A DNA stretch of 64,000 nt from CBDCVO01 sp965223085 (GTDB lineage: Bacteria > Pseudomonadota > Gammaproteobacteria > Ga0077536): positions 2,108,001 through 2,172,000 of the forward strand of contig OZ244981.1 of the NCBI GenBank assembly GCA_965223085.1, read 5' to 3'. Shown in pieces: positions 9,092 through 17,995 of the stretch. How positions within the stretch are numbered: position 1 is the first letter of the stretch; each line of letters starts with the position of its first letter. The notes beneath the pieces are model-generated. The model saw only the letters and a program-made list of their open reading frames with translations, was not told the origin of the DNA and searched no databases. The position numbers were made by a program, and so were the translations under genes.

Positions 9092-10041
9092 GTGCGTTCA
9101 GCCTCGCCCGATTCACCGGTTGTTATTGTCCGGAATACTTCATCAAGGTGCCCGCTCTCGTGCAGAATTTCGCTCGCCGAGCAAGCATGGGATTGCAATG
9201 TCGATTGCACCGCAGCAGCGATCGATGCACCTGATTTCGAGATGATCGTCATGCGCGGGGGGGTCATTTCAACGTCCGCAACTTCCGGCAACGCTTTCAT
9301 GGCGGTAACGATGGTTTCGGTTCGATCGTGTGGCACGGTCAACGTTATCGCATTGTGATAGTGAGAGCGCGCCTCGAGTTCGCTCGGGGTTCCCATAAAT
9401 AGCAATTTCCCTCGCGAAATGATCGCCGCACGCGTGCAAACCGCATCGACTTCTTCCAAAATATGGGTAGAAATAATGATCCCTTTGCGCGTTGCCATCT
9501 GTTGGATGATGGCACGCACGTCGTGTTTTTGGTTCGGATCCAAGCCATCGGTGGGCTCGTCGAGGATCAACACCTCCGGATCGTGGAGAATCGCTTGGGC
9601 TAAGCCCACGCGACGCTTAAAACCCTTGGATAGTGTTTCAATCGTCTGTTCCATGACGCTCTCAATATGGATCTCTGTCGCCACTTGCGCGATGCGCTCT
9701 TGTTTATCATGTCCTTGCAAACCACGGATGTCGGCAATGAAGTCAAGAAAGCCCGCCGGGGTCATTTCGCCATAGGCGGGCGCACCCTCCGGCAAGTAGC
9801 CAATTTTCTGTTTGGCGGCGAGTGCTTGTGTAACGATGTCGTGCCCACACACTGAAATGGTACCGCTGCTCGGGGCGAGAAAGCCGGTAATCATTTTCAT
9901 GGTGGTGGATTTTCCGGCCCCGTTGGGTCCTAAAAAACCGAGCACATCACCGCGTTGAATGCTTAGCGAAACATCGTCGACCGCGGTCAGTGTACCGAAA
10001 TGCTTAGTAAGATTTTGTACGTCGATTAATTTTTCGCTCAT
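9088..10041 (-). CDS. ABC transporter ATP-binding protein (GldA-like)
   Basis: A 317-residue ABC ATPase. It has Walker A GPNGAGKST (38-46), the signature LSKGFKRRVGLAQAI, Walker B LILDEPTDGLD, and a C-terminal extension (about 220-317) of the kind found in ABC-2 exporters. The open frame continues to 10179, but homologues start near MSEKLIDVQNLTKHFG, so I use the ATG at 10041. An AGGAG lies about 18 bases before it, which is too far for a normal Shine-Dalgarno, so the start is not certain. First gene of the operon ATPase-permease-GldG-DUF4340. Confidence 0.92.
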   Translation of the reverse strand: MSEKLIDVQNLTKHFGTLTAVDDVSLSIQRGDVLGFLGPNGAGKSTTMKMITGFLAPSSGTISVCGHDIVTQALAAKQKIGYLPEGAPAYGEMTPAGFLDFIADIRGLQGHDKQERIAQVATEIHIESVMEQTIETLSKGFKRRVGLAQAILHDPEVLILDEPTDGLDPNQKHDVRAIIQQMATRKGIIISTHILEEVDAVCTRAAIISRGKLLFMGTPSELEARSHYHNAITLTVPHDRTETIVTAMKALPEVADVEMTPPRMTIISKSGASIAAAVQSTLQSHACSASEILHESGHLDEVFRTITTGESGEAERT

Positions 10042-10394
10042 CGTTATTTGCTCGTAACATCTCCTGTATGCACAGCTTCGGCGTGCGTCTGCGGTGAACC
10101 AGAGGAAACCCCATGATCGCAAATGCGCTGCGGTTAAGGGTTCTGCTGCTGGTCCAAGCCGCTGCAGCGAGGGCTGCATAGAGCGGCCCGTCTCGGCCTT
10201 CTATAGTCAGAATTGCTGTGTTTAGCGCGGTTGGCATCAATGGACCGCGACGGAGCGAGAATGTTCCACAGTGAATCCCAATCGTCAACCATGAACCGTC
10301 GATTTGGGTTTAATCGAGGCAACCGTTGCCAGTTGCGTGGAACAGATGCGCCACAACACTTATTCTTAAAGCTATCGATTGTGAGGACTAAGTG
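10042..10394. other. 353-bp divergent intergenic region before mnmG
   Basis: This region lies between the divergent Gld-type operon and mnmG and must hold both promoters. I found no strong -35/-10 pair. No copy of the DnaA box TTATCCACA is visible, so there is no sign of a replication origin here, although mnmG often neighbours oriC. A GAGGA at 10383-10387 is the likely mnmG ribosome-binding site. Confidence 0.6.
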
Positions 10395-12284
10395 ATGTTA
10401 TTTCCAGAGCGCTACGATGTGATTGTCGTCGGCGGTGGCCACGCTGGCAGCGAAGCGGCCGCGGCCGCGGCGCGCATGGGTGCATGTACCTTGCTGTTGA
10501 CGCAAAGTCTGGAGACCTTGGGTCAGATGTCGTGCAATCCCGCCATTGGTGGGATCGGCAAAGGCCATCTCGTCAAGGAGATCGACGCATTGGGCGGCTT
10601 GATGGCGCTGGGCGCCGATCACTGCGGCATTCACTTTCGCACGCTCAATGCTAGTAAAGGCCCGGCAGTGCGCGCCACCCGGGCACAAATCGACCGTAGC
10701 TTGTATCGCAATTACATTCGCGCCGCACTAGAGCGCCAAGAAAATCTGACGCTTTTCCAGCAAACTGTTGACGATCTCGTGCTCACCGGTGACCGCATCG
10801 CCGGGGTTGTCACGCAGATGGGGGTGAGTTTTCTAGCGCCCACGGTGATTTTGACAGTGGGAACGTTTTTAGACGGCCGTATCCACGTCGGCGCCACTCA
10901 CTATCAAGGTGGTCGGGCTGGAGACCCGCCGTCACGGCGACTAGCCGAGCAACTCCGCGAGCGCGAATTCCGTGTTGGTCGCTTGAAGACGGGCACACCG
11001 CCCCGCATCGACGGCCGCACGATCGACTTCGCGCAGCTCGAGCGCCAGCTGGGTGACGAGCCGGTACCGGTATTTTCGTTTCTTGGGGAGGCGCGCATGC
11101 ACCCTTCACAAACGGCATGTTTTATCACCGCCACCAATCCCGAAACCCACGACATCATTCGCGCCGGCCTGGGAGAATCACCGCTGTATAGTGGTCGTAT
11201 CGAAGGGGTAGGGCCGCGTTATTGCCCTTCCATTGAAGACAAAGTCGTACGCTTTGCGGACAAGAGTTCCCATCAGATTTTTGTCGAACCGGAGGGTTTG
11301 AATACCCCTGAGTTCTACCCTAATGGTATTTCGACCTCACTTGGGTTCGAGGTGCAGTTGGCGCTCGTCCGTTCCATCAAGGGTTTCGCGGCCGCACATA
11401 TTACGCGACCGGGATATGCGATCGAATACGATTACTATGATCCGCGTGACCTGCATGCGTGGTTAGAAACGCGGGCCATCTCAGGATTGTTTTTTGCGGG
11501 TCAGATAAACGGTACCACCGGTTATGAGGAGGCCGCTGCGCAGGGTTTATTAGCCGGTATTAATGCGGGTCTACGCGTGCAAGATGACCCGCCGTGGTAC
11601 CCGCGGCGCGACCAAGCGTATCTCGGCGTGCTCGTCGACGACTTGGTTACCCGCGGTACTCGGGAACCCTACCGCATGTTCACTAGCCGCGCCGAATATC
11701 GTTTGTTGTTGCGGGAGGATAACGCGGATTTTCGCCTTAGCGACAAAGCCCGCGAACTAGGGCTTATCGGTGATCAGCGCTGGCATAGTTTCACTGCTAA
11801 GCGCGAAGCATTAGTGCGTGAACAAGCGCGATTGGATACGACTTGGCTCAGCCCCCAATGCCTCGATGCCGAGATCGCGACCGAGGTTTTGGGGCAAACC
11901 CTAAGCAAAGATGTAAGCGCGAGTGATTTGTTAAAACGTCCGGAAATCGACTATCGGGCCTTAATGCGCTTGCCAGGTCTCGGACCGGGCGTGGAGCGTC
12001 TCGACGTTATCGCTCAACTCGAAGCGAACGCCCGCTACGCGGGCTACTTATCTCGCCAACGCGACGAAATTGAACGCCTGCAAGCGCATGAAGCGACGCC
12101 GTTGCCGCACGATCTCGATTACGCAAGCGTGCGCGGTTTGTCGCGCGAAGCGATCGCCAAACTCAACGATTTCAAGCCCGATACTTTAGGCCAGGCGGCG
12201 CGTATTTCGGGAATTACGCCAGCGGCGCTGACGGTGCTCTTGGTACATTTGAAGAAGCGCGATGGACGACGTTTGGCGTCTTAG
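10395..12284 (+). CDS. mnmG: tRNA uridine-5-carboxymethylaminomethyl(34) synthesis enzyme MnmG
   Basis: A 629-residue FAD-binding enzyme that acts with MnmE to modify the wobble uridine of several tRNAs. The FAD-binding motif VVGGGHAG (about residues 11-18) and the conserved GQMSCNPAIGGIGKGHLVKE identify it, with a C-terminal helical domain for tRNA and MnmE contact. A GTG lies in frame one codon upstream (10392), but the ATG at 10395 with GAGGA eight bases before it is the better start. rsmG follows after about 40 bp. MnmE is not in the window. Confidence 0.97.
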   Translation: MLFPERYDVIVVGGGHAGSEAAAAAARMGACTLLLTQSLETLGQMSCNPAIGGIGKGHLVKEIDALGGLMALGADHCGIHFRTLNASKGPAVRATRAQIDRSLYRNYIRAALERQENLTLFQQTVDDLVLTGDRIAGVVTQMGVSFLAPTVILTVGTFLDGRIHVGATHYQGGRAGDPPSRRLAEQLREREFRVGRLKTGTPPRIDGRTIDFAQLERQLGDEPVPVFSFLGEARMHPSQTACFITATNPETHDIIRAGLGESPLYSGRIEGVGPRYCPSIEDKVVRFADKSSHQIFVEPEGLNTPEFYPNGISTSLGFEVQLALVRSIKGFAAAHITRPGYAIEYDYYDPRDLHAWLETRAISGLFFAGQINGTTGYEEAAAQGLLAGINAGLRVQDDPPWYPRRDQAYLGVLVDDLVTRGTREPYRMFTSRAEYRLLLREDNADFRLSDKARELGLIGDQRWHSFTAKREALVREQARLDTTWLSPQCLDAEIATEVLGQTLSKDVSASDLLKRPEIDYRALMRLPGLGPGVERLDVIAQLEANARYAGYLSRQRDEIERLQAHEATPLPHDLDYASVRGLSREAIAKLNDFKPDTLGQAARISGITPAALTVLLVHLKKRDGRRLAS

Positions 12285-12326
12285 CCGTTTGCGGTCCCCA
12301 TGTGGGTATCACCGATCTCTGTTGCG

Positions 12327-12944
12327 ATGAACTTAGCCACACAGCTCGAGGAGGCCTTGGATCGCCATGGTTTGGCGGTCTCCGAGATGGTCGTCGATCG
12401 GCTGTTGAGCTATGCAACCTTAGTTATTAAGTGGAATCGGGTCCGCAATCTTACCGCTGCCCGCAGCTGTGAGGATTTTCTCATCGAGCACGTATCCGAC
12501 TGCCTCGCGGCGGCACCGTATCCCATATCCGGCGAGCTCGTGGATGTTGGCAGCGGCGCCGGTTTGCCAGGTGTAATCGTCGCCGTAGTACGACCCGACA
12601 TTGAAGTCACGCTCCTAGAGCCGCGCCGTAAGCGGGCGCGGTTTTTGGAGCATGTACAAATGCAATTGACGCTCCCGAATGCAGTCGTCGCAAGGGCACG
12701 TATTCAGGCGCGTTCGGCGAACTTAGGCGCCGCGGCTTTTATTACCCGTGCCTATGGCAAGCTGGGCCGCTATGTCGAGGATACGCGGCATTTGCAGCGC
12801 CCCGGCGTGCGTTTGTGGGCGATGAAAAGCGCGCTGGACGACGCTGAGCGCGAAACCCTCGATTCATGGCCGGGCCGCTATGAGCTCCACCGGATAAGCA
12901 CCCCAGAATTTCGTCAGCGCTTCCTCGTGGAATTGATCGCCTGA
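12327..12944 (+). CDS. rsmG: 16S rRNA (guanine(527)-N(7))-methyltransferase RsmG
   Basis: A 205-residue SAM-dependent methyltransferase that modifies G527 of 16S rRNA. It is recognised from KWNRVRNLTAARS near residue 37 and the SAM-binding DVGSGAGLPGVIVAVVRP, with the typical RKRARFLEHV helix. The frame has an upstream ATG at 12300. I prefer 12327 because the product then has the usual family length and begins like its homologues, but neither start has a clear Shine-Dalgarno. Second gene of the mnmG-rsmG-parA-parB run. Confidence 0.93.
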   Translation: MNLATQLEEALDRHGLAVSEMVVDRLLSYATLVIKWNRVRNLTAARSCEDFLIEHVSDCLAAAPYPISGELVDVGSGAGLPGVIVAVVRPDIEVTLLEPRRKRARFLEHVQMQLTLPNAVVARARIQARSANLGAAAFITRAYGKLGRYVEDTRHLQRPGVRLWAMKSALDDAERETLDSWPGRYELHRISTPEFRQRFLVELIA

Positions 12945-13062
12945 ACGCTGCCTACCCCGCTGGCCGGCCGGGCAGCATGGGCGCCACGGGGCTGATGCTG
13001 CGCGCCGCGCTCAGCATCTCAAGCGGGGCTGCATTTTGGCGCGTTCTGGCTCATAACGGTGT

Positions 13063-13081
13063 CCCGCATCATTTTTGCGGG
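13063..13081. other. hairpin between rsmG and parA
   Basis: CCCGCA and TGCGGG form a perfect 6-bp stem with an AT-rich loop in the 211-bp gap between rsmG and parA. No T-run follows, so it is not a standard terminator. Confidence 0.3.
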
Positions 13082-13155
13082 CCTGATCGGCGAGTTGTGC
13101 AATAATCAACGCCTCGCAGCAGTGTTTGAATCGGGGGAGCGCGAGGCAACGATCG

Positions 13156-13944
13156 ATGTCCGGGATCTTCGCAATTACGAATCAGAAAGGTGGCGTAGGC
13201 AAGACTACCACGAGCGTGAATTTGGCCGCGTCGCTCGCGGCGACTAAGCGCCAGGTATTACTGATCGATCTGGATCCTCAAGGTAATGCGACAATGGGCT
13301 GCGGGGTCGACAAACGCACACTGGCGCGTTCGAGCTACGATGTCTTGATGGATGATGCGACGCTTGCCGCGGTCGCTATCGAACTCCCGGAATTGGGTCT
13401 CGACTTAGTGCCAGCGAACGGTGATTTAACCGGCGCGGAAGTCGCGTTGTTGGATGAAATAGGGCGCGAACTACGCCTCAAGAAAGCGCTCGAGCGCGAC
13501 GCGGCGCGTTATCATTTCGTCATCATCGATTGCCCGCCAGCGCTGAATATGTTGACCATCAACGGATTGGTTGCGGCGGAAGCGGTAATCATTCCGACGC
13601 AATGCGAGTACTATGCCTTGGAGGGTCTCTCAGCGTTGCTCGAAACGGTGGAAAAAATTCGCCAGTTTTTGAATCCCGAGCTTCGTGTCGAGGGTTTGTT
13701 GCGTACTATGTACGACCCGCGCAACAATCTCGCGAATCAAGTCTCCCAGCAGTTACTCGAGCATTTCGGGGATAAGGTTTATACGACCGTCATCCCGCGT
13801 AACATTCGTCTCGCTGAAGCACCCAGCCACGGTTTACCGGCGCTCTACTACGACAAAAGTTCGAGCGGTGCGGTGGCTTATTTAGCGCTTGCGGGCGAAA
13901 TGCTGCGCCGGGACGAGGCGCGTTTGGCGACCAATCTGAATTAG
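13156..13944 (+). CDS. parA: chromosome partitioning ATPase ParA (Soj)
   Basis: A 262-residue deviant-Walker ATPase of chromosome segregation that cycles on the nucleoid under control of ParB. The deviant Walker A motif KGGVGKTT is at residues 11-18, the DLDPQGNAT motif near 40, and the Walker B-type VIIDCPPAL near 120. The frame opens at a TTG (13126), but the ATG at 13156 with GAGG nine bases before it matches the normal start (MSGIFAITNQKGG). It lies directly upstream of parB, the usual origin-proximal parAB pair. Confidence 0.96.
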   Translation: MSGIFAITNQKGGVGKTTTSVNLAASLAATKRQVLLIDLDPQGNATMGCGVDKRTLARSSYDVLMDDATLAAVAIELPELGLDLVPANGDLTGAEVALLDEIGRELRLKKALERDAARYHFVIIDCPPALNMLTINGLVAAEAVIIPTQCEYYALEGLSALLETVEKIRQFLNPELRVEGLLRTMYDPRNNLANQVSQQLLEHFGDKVYTTVIPRNIRLAEAPSHGLPALYYDKSSSGAVAYLALAGEMLRRDEARLATNLN

Positions 13945-13971
13945 GCAATCTCGCCATCGGATAATCGGGTC

Positions 13972-14841
13972 ATGGGCAAGAAAAAAGCGCTGGGCAGGGG
14001 GTTAGATGCGTTGCTTGGGAGCAGCCTAGAAACCACCGCGGGCAACCCTCAAGCGCCGGGTGAGGACCTCAAGCGGATCCCGCTTGATCGCATCCAGCGA
14101 GGTCGCTACCAGCCTCGCATTGAGATCAAAGAAGATGCGCTGGCACAACTTGCCGCATCGATCAAAGCCCAAGGGGTGGTACAACCGATCGTGGTGCGTC
14201 CAATCGCCGGCCGCGACCGCTACGAATTGGTGGCGGGCGAGCGCCGCTGGCGGGCGAGCCAACGCGCGGGTTTGGATTCGATCCCCGCGCTCGTGAAAGC
14301 TATCCCTGATCACGCTGCTTTGAGCGTCGCGTTAATCGAAAATATTCAGCGCGAGCAACTCAATCCCTTGGAAGAAGCGGTTGCTCTGCGTCGTTTGGCC
14401 GAAGAATTCGCGATGTCGCATCAAGCGGTTGCGGAGGCGATCGGTCGTTCGCGCGCCGCGGTGAGCAACTTATTACGCCTCCTGGAACTCGACACGGAAG
14501 TAAAAAAGCTGCTCGAGCACGGCGAGATCGACATGGGGCATGCGCGCGCGCTCGTGGGCTTGGATGCTGTCTCCCAACGCGACATCGCAGCACAGGTCGT
14601 CGCACGCGGTTTATCGGTGCGGCAAACGGAAAACCTGGCGCGCCAAGCACGCAGCGGCCGTAAAACCTCATCCTCACGGCGGGGCACTACGGATCCCGAC
14701 GTGCGTCGTTTGCAGGACTCCTTAAGCGATCGGCTCGGCGCGCCCGTGTCGATACGTCACTCCAGCAGCGGGCACGGCTCGCTGACGATAAAATATGCGT
14801 CCTTAGACGAACTTGACGGTATTCTGGACCATATCAAGTAG
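13972..14841 (+). CDS. parB: chromosome partitioning protein ParB (Spo0J)
   Basis: A 289-residue CTP-dependent DNA clamp that loads at parS sites. It begins with the common KKALGRGLDALLG motif that contacts ParA. The N-terminal ParB/Srx domain carries GRYQPR and GERRWRAS (CTP-binding). A helix-turn-helix follows (MSHQAVAEAIGRSRAAVSNL, about 145-165), then the C-terminal dimerisation domain. It starts 27 bp after parA. No good parS site (consensus TGTTTCACGTGAAACA) was found in the window. Confidence 0.96.
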   Translation: MGKKKALGRGLDALLGSSLETTAGNPQAPGEDLKRIPLDRIQRGRYQPRIEIKEDALAQLAASIKAQGVVQPIVVRPIAGRDRYELVAGERRWRASQRAGLDSIPALVKAIPDHAALSVALIENIQREQLNPLEEAVALRRLAEEFAMSHQAVAEAIGRSRAAVSNLLRLLELDTEVKKLLEHGEIDMGHARALVGLDAVSQRDIAAQVVARGLSVRQTENLARQARSGRKTSSSRRGTTDPDVRRLQDSLSDRLGAPVSIRHSSSGHGSLTIKYASLDELDGILDHIK

Positions 14842-15178
14842 TTTCGCCGCCGTTCGCGGGACTATTGTTGCTTCGCACAATTGGGGCGGCTATACTGATG
14901 TCTGTTGACGTTTCGCTTGCGCCAATGCTGGGCGTGAAAACGCGCTAAGCAAGGCGGGAGCAGCGTGGTTTAGTCAGTCTAAATGAGCGACGAGCAACGC
15001 CGAGTCGCGCCTTTTCAGGCGCCACCCGCAGGAACGGGCTGCATTTTCCGCCGAGCGGCGTTGCCAGTTGCTAGTGTCGGCTCACGACACCGCGTGCTTA
15101 TGGCCGTATGCGACGGAAAACGTATCGCCGAGGGTCACAAAAGTGACGCGTCAATAGGCCCTAGAAAGCTACCTCGGG
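14842..15178. other. 337-bp gap between parB and atpI
   Basis: Apart from the candidate atp promoter I see no gene here. The short open frames overlapping it have no ribosome-binding sites and do not resemble known proteins. Confidence 0.5.
14868..14896 (+). promoter_or_regulatory. candidate promoter of the atp operon
   Basis: TTGCTT at 14868-14873 and TATACT at 14891-14896 are separated by 17 bp and lie about 280 bp upstream of atpI. This is the best sigma-70-like match in the gap after parB. The long leader that would follow contains a GGCGCC-type hairpin near 15010-15025. Confidence 0.45.
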
Positions 15179-15628
15179 ATGTCGGACCTGGACACTGCGG
15201 CACCGGTGTCTGAGGTGTCTCACGACCGCGACTCGGCCACGCTCGGGATGTTGCAGCAAGCAAGTAACACTTGGGGTGCGACTGCGCGTAGGGCGATCAC
15301 ATTGCAATGGTGCGTCGTCGGGTTCGTCGCCGGCGGAGCCGCTCTGTTGGGGGGGGGCCATGCTGCACTCGCCAGCGTCGCTGGCGGAGCATCAGTCGCG
15401 CTACCGAACGCACTACTGGCCTTCGGGTTATGGTTAAGGGTGCGACGCGTGGGGACGCTGAGCGTAAACACGTTTGTTGTCGGAGAAGGCGTCAAGTTAT
15501 TACTGACGTTGTTGGCATTGGTTTGCGCGGTTAAGTACGCCCCGACATCCTTGCTGGCGCTGGTTGTCGGTATGATTGCGGCTCTGAAGGCGCAGTGGTT
15601 GGCGCTGTGGTTCACCCGCTACGTATAA
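15179..15628 (+). CDS. atpI: ATP synthase accessory protein AtpI
   Basis: A 149-residue protein with a hydrophilic N-terminus (about 40 residues) followed by four membrane segments. It resembles AtpI, which helps assemble the c-ring, in topology, the GGASVALPNALLAFG motif and position as the first gene of the atp operon. AtpI sequences are poorly conserved, so the call leans on context. Confidence 0.85.
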   Translation: MSDLDTAAPVSEVSHDRDSATLGMLQQASNTWGATARRAITLQWCVVGFVAGGAALLGGGHAALASVAGGASVALPNALLAFGLWLRVRRVGTLSVNTFVVGEGVKLLLTLLALVCAVKYAPTSLLALVVGMIAALKAQWLALWFTRYV

Positions 15629-15705
15629 CTACGTGTAAGGCATTTGCGAGTTTGGTCGATAAGCAATCGTCGAGCAACGTAACGTTCGGATTTAGAATTT
15701 AAGAG

Positions 15706-16530
15706 ATGGCTTCAGAACACGCAGCACACGTCGAACACGCGCTTACGCCGACCAGCTACATTCAACATCATCTAACGTTTCTTGCTAAGTCGTCGTCGGA
15801 TTCCAGTTTTTGGACTGTGCACCTGGACACGGTCGTGATGTCGATTCTCGTCGGCCTGGTGTCGTTCGGATTGCTACGTATGGTGGTGAGCAAAGCGACC
15901 GCTGGCGTGCCGTCAAAACGACAAGCTTTTGTCGAGATGTGCGTTGAATTCGTCAACGATCAAGCGAAAAGCGTTTTTCATGGCGACATCAAATTCATCG
16001 CCCCCCTGGCGTTGACGGTATTTGTGTGGGTTTTCATGATGAACTGCATGGATTTCTTGCCTTTGGACATCATGGCTTGGATTTATGAGCACGTATTTGG
16101 TTTGCAGTACTGGCGTTCCGTACCGACTGCGGACGTCAACACCACGTTTGCTTTAGCGCTCGGGGTTTGGATCCTAATGATTTTCTTCGCTATCCACGCG
16201 AAGGGATTAGGGGGGTGGATCCGTGAGCTTTTCTCCGAGCCTTTTGGTGGGAATCCTGTATTGTGGCTGCCGAATTTTCTCTTCAACTTAGTCGAATATA
16301 TCTCCAAGCCGCTTTCGCACAGCCTGCGTCTCTACGGCAATATGTATGCGGGTGAGGTTATTTTCATGCTGCTCGGTCTGTGGGCGGCGACCGGCGTGGT
16401 CGGAACGCTAATGGGTGCATTCCTGTCGGTGGGGTGGGCGATATTTCATATCCTGATCGTTACTTTGCAGGCTTTCATTTTCATGATGCTCACAATCGTC
16501 TATGTCGCCATGGCGCAAGAAGGGCATTGA
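15706..16530 (+). CDS. atpB: F0F1 ATP synthase subunit a
   Basis: The 274-residue subunit a of the membrane Fo sector, which forms the proton half-channels next to the c-ring. The essential arginine lies in SHSLRLYGNMYAGE (about residues 204-217), inside the conserved fifth helix, and the C-terminal helix follows. Full length, 77 bp after atpI. Confidence 0.96.
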   Translation: MASEHAAHVEHALTPTSYIQHHLTFLAKSSSDSSFWTVHLDTVVMSILVGLVSFGLLRMVVSKATAGVPSKRQAFVEMCVEFVNDQAKSVFHGDIKFIAPLALTVFVWVFMMNCMDFLPLDIMAWIYEHVFGLQYWRSVPTADVNTTFALALGVWILMIFFAIHAKGLGGWIRELFSEPFGGNPVLWLPNFLFNLVEYISKPLSHSLRLYGNMYAGEVIFMLLGLWAATGVVGTLMGAFLSVGWAIFHILIVTLQAFIFMMLTIVYVAMAQEGH

Positions 16531-16573
16531 TTCAACGACTCGTTTATTCCTAACGTAACAATTAAAGGAAACA

Positions 16574-16855
16574 ATGATGGAAACTATTCAGCACTTAGCG
16601 ATGATTCAAGCCTACACGGGGGTTGGGATTGGTCTCATGATAGGGCTTGGTGCATTGGGCGCCTGTGTCGGTGTGGGCATCATGGCGTCACGTTTTCTCG
16701 AAGGCGCTGCTCGGCAACCAGAATTAATGCCGCAGCTACAAGCCAAAGTGTTCTTACTATTGGGTTTGATCGATGCCTCATTCATTATCGGTGTAGGTTT
16801 GGCGATGTTATTTGCGTTCGCTAATCCCCTGTTGGCCGTTGTACAAGGCGGGTAA
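16574..16855 (+). CDS. atpE: F0F1 ATP synthase subunit c
   Basis: A 93-residue two-helix proteolipid that forms the rotor ring. The glycine-rich first helix carries GLGALGACVGVGIMASR, the polar loop is EGAARQPELMPQL, and the second helix has the ion-binding aspartate in GLIDASFIIGVGLA. The carboxylate is Asp and the usual sodium-binding Gln/Glu pattern is absent, so it should be proton-coupled. Two ATG codons stand in tandem (16574 and 16577) after AAAGGA; either may be used. Confidence 0.96.
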   Translation: MMETIQHLAMIQAYTGVGIGLMIGLGALGACVGVGIMASRFLEGAARQPELMPQLQAKVFLLLGLIDASFIIGVGLAMLFAFANPLLAVVQGG

Positions 16856-16886
16856 CGGTAGGACCTAAGCGCGAGATCGAGCCGCT

Positions 16887-17357
16887 ATGAACATTAATTT
16901 TACCCTGATATCTCAGGCGCTGTGGTTTGCGGTTTTTGTTTGGTTTACCGCGAAGTTTGTCTGGCCACCACTAATGCGCGCGATCGAAGACCGTCAGAAG
17001 AAGATCGCGGACGGCTTGGCGGCGGCGGAGCGCGGGCAACATGAATTGGAGACCGCTAACGTGCAAGTACAAGAACTATTGAGCGACGCGAAGCAACAAA
17101 GCCAGGACTTGCTCGCTAACGCTCAAAAACGCGCCGACGAAATTGTGGAAGAAGCTAAAACGACGGCGAAAGAAGAAGGTGAACGGCAAATCGCTGCCGC
17201 TAGAGCGACAATTGAACAAGAAACTTCGGTCGCGCGCGAAGAACTACGAGACCAAGTCTCTACGCTTGCGCTCAGCGGTGCGCGGCAAATATTGATGCGC
17301 GAAGTCGATGTCAACAAGCATCGCGAAGTCCTCGAGCAGCTCGGGGCGCGCCTCTAG
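16887..17357 (+). CDS. atpF: F0F1 ATP synthase subunit b
   Basis: A 156-residue peripheral-stalk subunit: one N-terminal membrane helix (about 5-24, containing WFAVFVWFTAKFVWPPL) then a long charged coiled coil. Length and layout equal those of the E. coli protein. It lies between atpE and atpH as usual, and two copies in the complex hold F1 to Fo. Confidence 0.96.
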   Translation: MNINFTLISQALWFAVFVWFTAKFVWPPLMRAIEDRQKKIADGLAAAERGQHELETANVQVQELLSDAKQQSQDLLANAQKRADEIVEEAKTTAKEEGERQIAAARATIEQETSVAREELRDQVSTLALSGARQILMREVDVNKHREVLEQLGARL

Positions 17358-17369
17358 CCTGATGCAACG

Positions 17370-17909
17370 ATGCAAGAAAAGCTAACGATCGCAAGACCCT
17401 ACGCGCAAGCCGCTTTTGAGCAAGCGCGTGACGATAGTTCGATAGCGGCGTGGTCAGCGGCACTGACACGGCTCGCAACGATAGTTTCAGATCCCGATAT
17501 GGATCGCGTGATCGCCGATCCGCGGATCAACAAAGTACGCGTGATAGATCTGATCTGCGAACTAGGAGATAGTATTTTCTCGCCGCGTATCAGGAATTTC
17601 ATTCGCTTGCTGAGCGAGGGGCGTCGATTGAATATTGCGCCAGAAATTTCTGCTTTGTTCGAAGATATGAAAGCCACAGAGGAGAACGTAGCCAACGTCG
17701 AGGTTGTCTCCGCGTTCGAACTGGACGGGAGTGAGCGCGATCGAATTGCTGCGGCGATTGAGCAGCGCCTGAATAAGGAAATTCGCATCACTGAGCGTAT
17801 CGATCGCGATCTGATCGGCGGTGCCGTCGTGCGCGTGGGTGATCTCGTCTACGACGTATCTTTACACGGTGGGCTAACGCAGCTTACGAATTTGTTCAAT
17901 CGCAGCTAA
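17370..17909 (+). CDS. atpH: F0F1 ATP synthase subunit delta
   Basis: The 179-residue delta subunit, which joins the peripheral stalk to the top of F1. It is recognised from the N-terminal RPYAQAAFEQA, the conserved C-terminal DLIGGAVVRVGDLVYDVS, and its position 12 bp after atpF. Confidence 0.96.
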   Translation: MQEKLTIARPYAQAAFEQARDDSSIAAWSAALTRLATIVSDPDMDRVIADPRINKVRVIDLICELGDSIFSPRIRNFIRLLSEGRRLNIAPEISALFEDMKATEENVANVEVVSAFELDGSERDRIAAAIEQRLNKEIRITERIDRDLIGGAVVRVGDLVYDVSLHGGLTQLTNLFNRS

Positions 17910-17995
17910 GTGTCGGAACTGGCTGGTAGAAATAATTAACCCGGATTTGTCAACTAAGACTATATTCTTGGGAACACTAGACGCGGGGAAATCGC

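Noticed and set aside
10262..10278. parS-like sequence TGTTCCACAGTGAATCC upstream of mnmG
   Set aside because: It resembles TGTTTCACGTGAAACA only if an additional base is allowed in the centre, and ParB sites do not tolerate that. No other parS candidate was seen.
10042..10394. Replication origin beside mnmG
   Set aside because: No DnaA boxes or AT-rich unwinding region could be seen, and dnaA is not near.
10713..10743. Long minus-strand frames under mnmG, and similar frames opposite glyS, atpA, pepN and others
   Set aside because: High-GC third positions give long antisense frames. None shows family motifs or start signals.
14983..15213. Open frame of 76 codons before atpI
   Set aside because: No ribosome-binding site, no recognisable protein, and it overlaps the atpI start. 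Treated as leader sequence.
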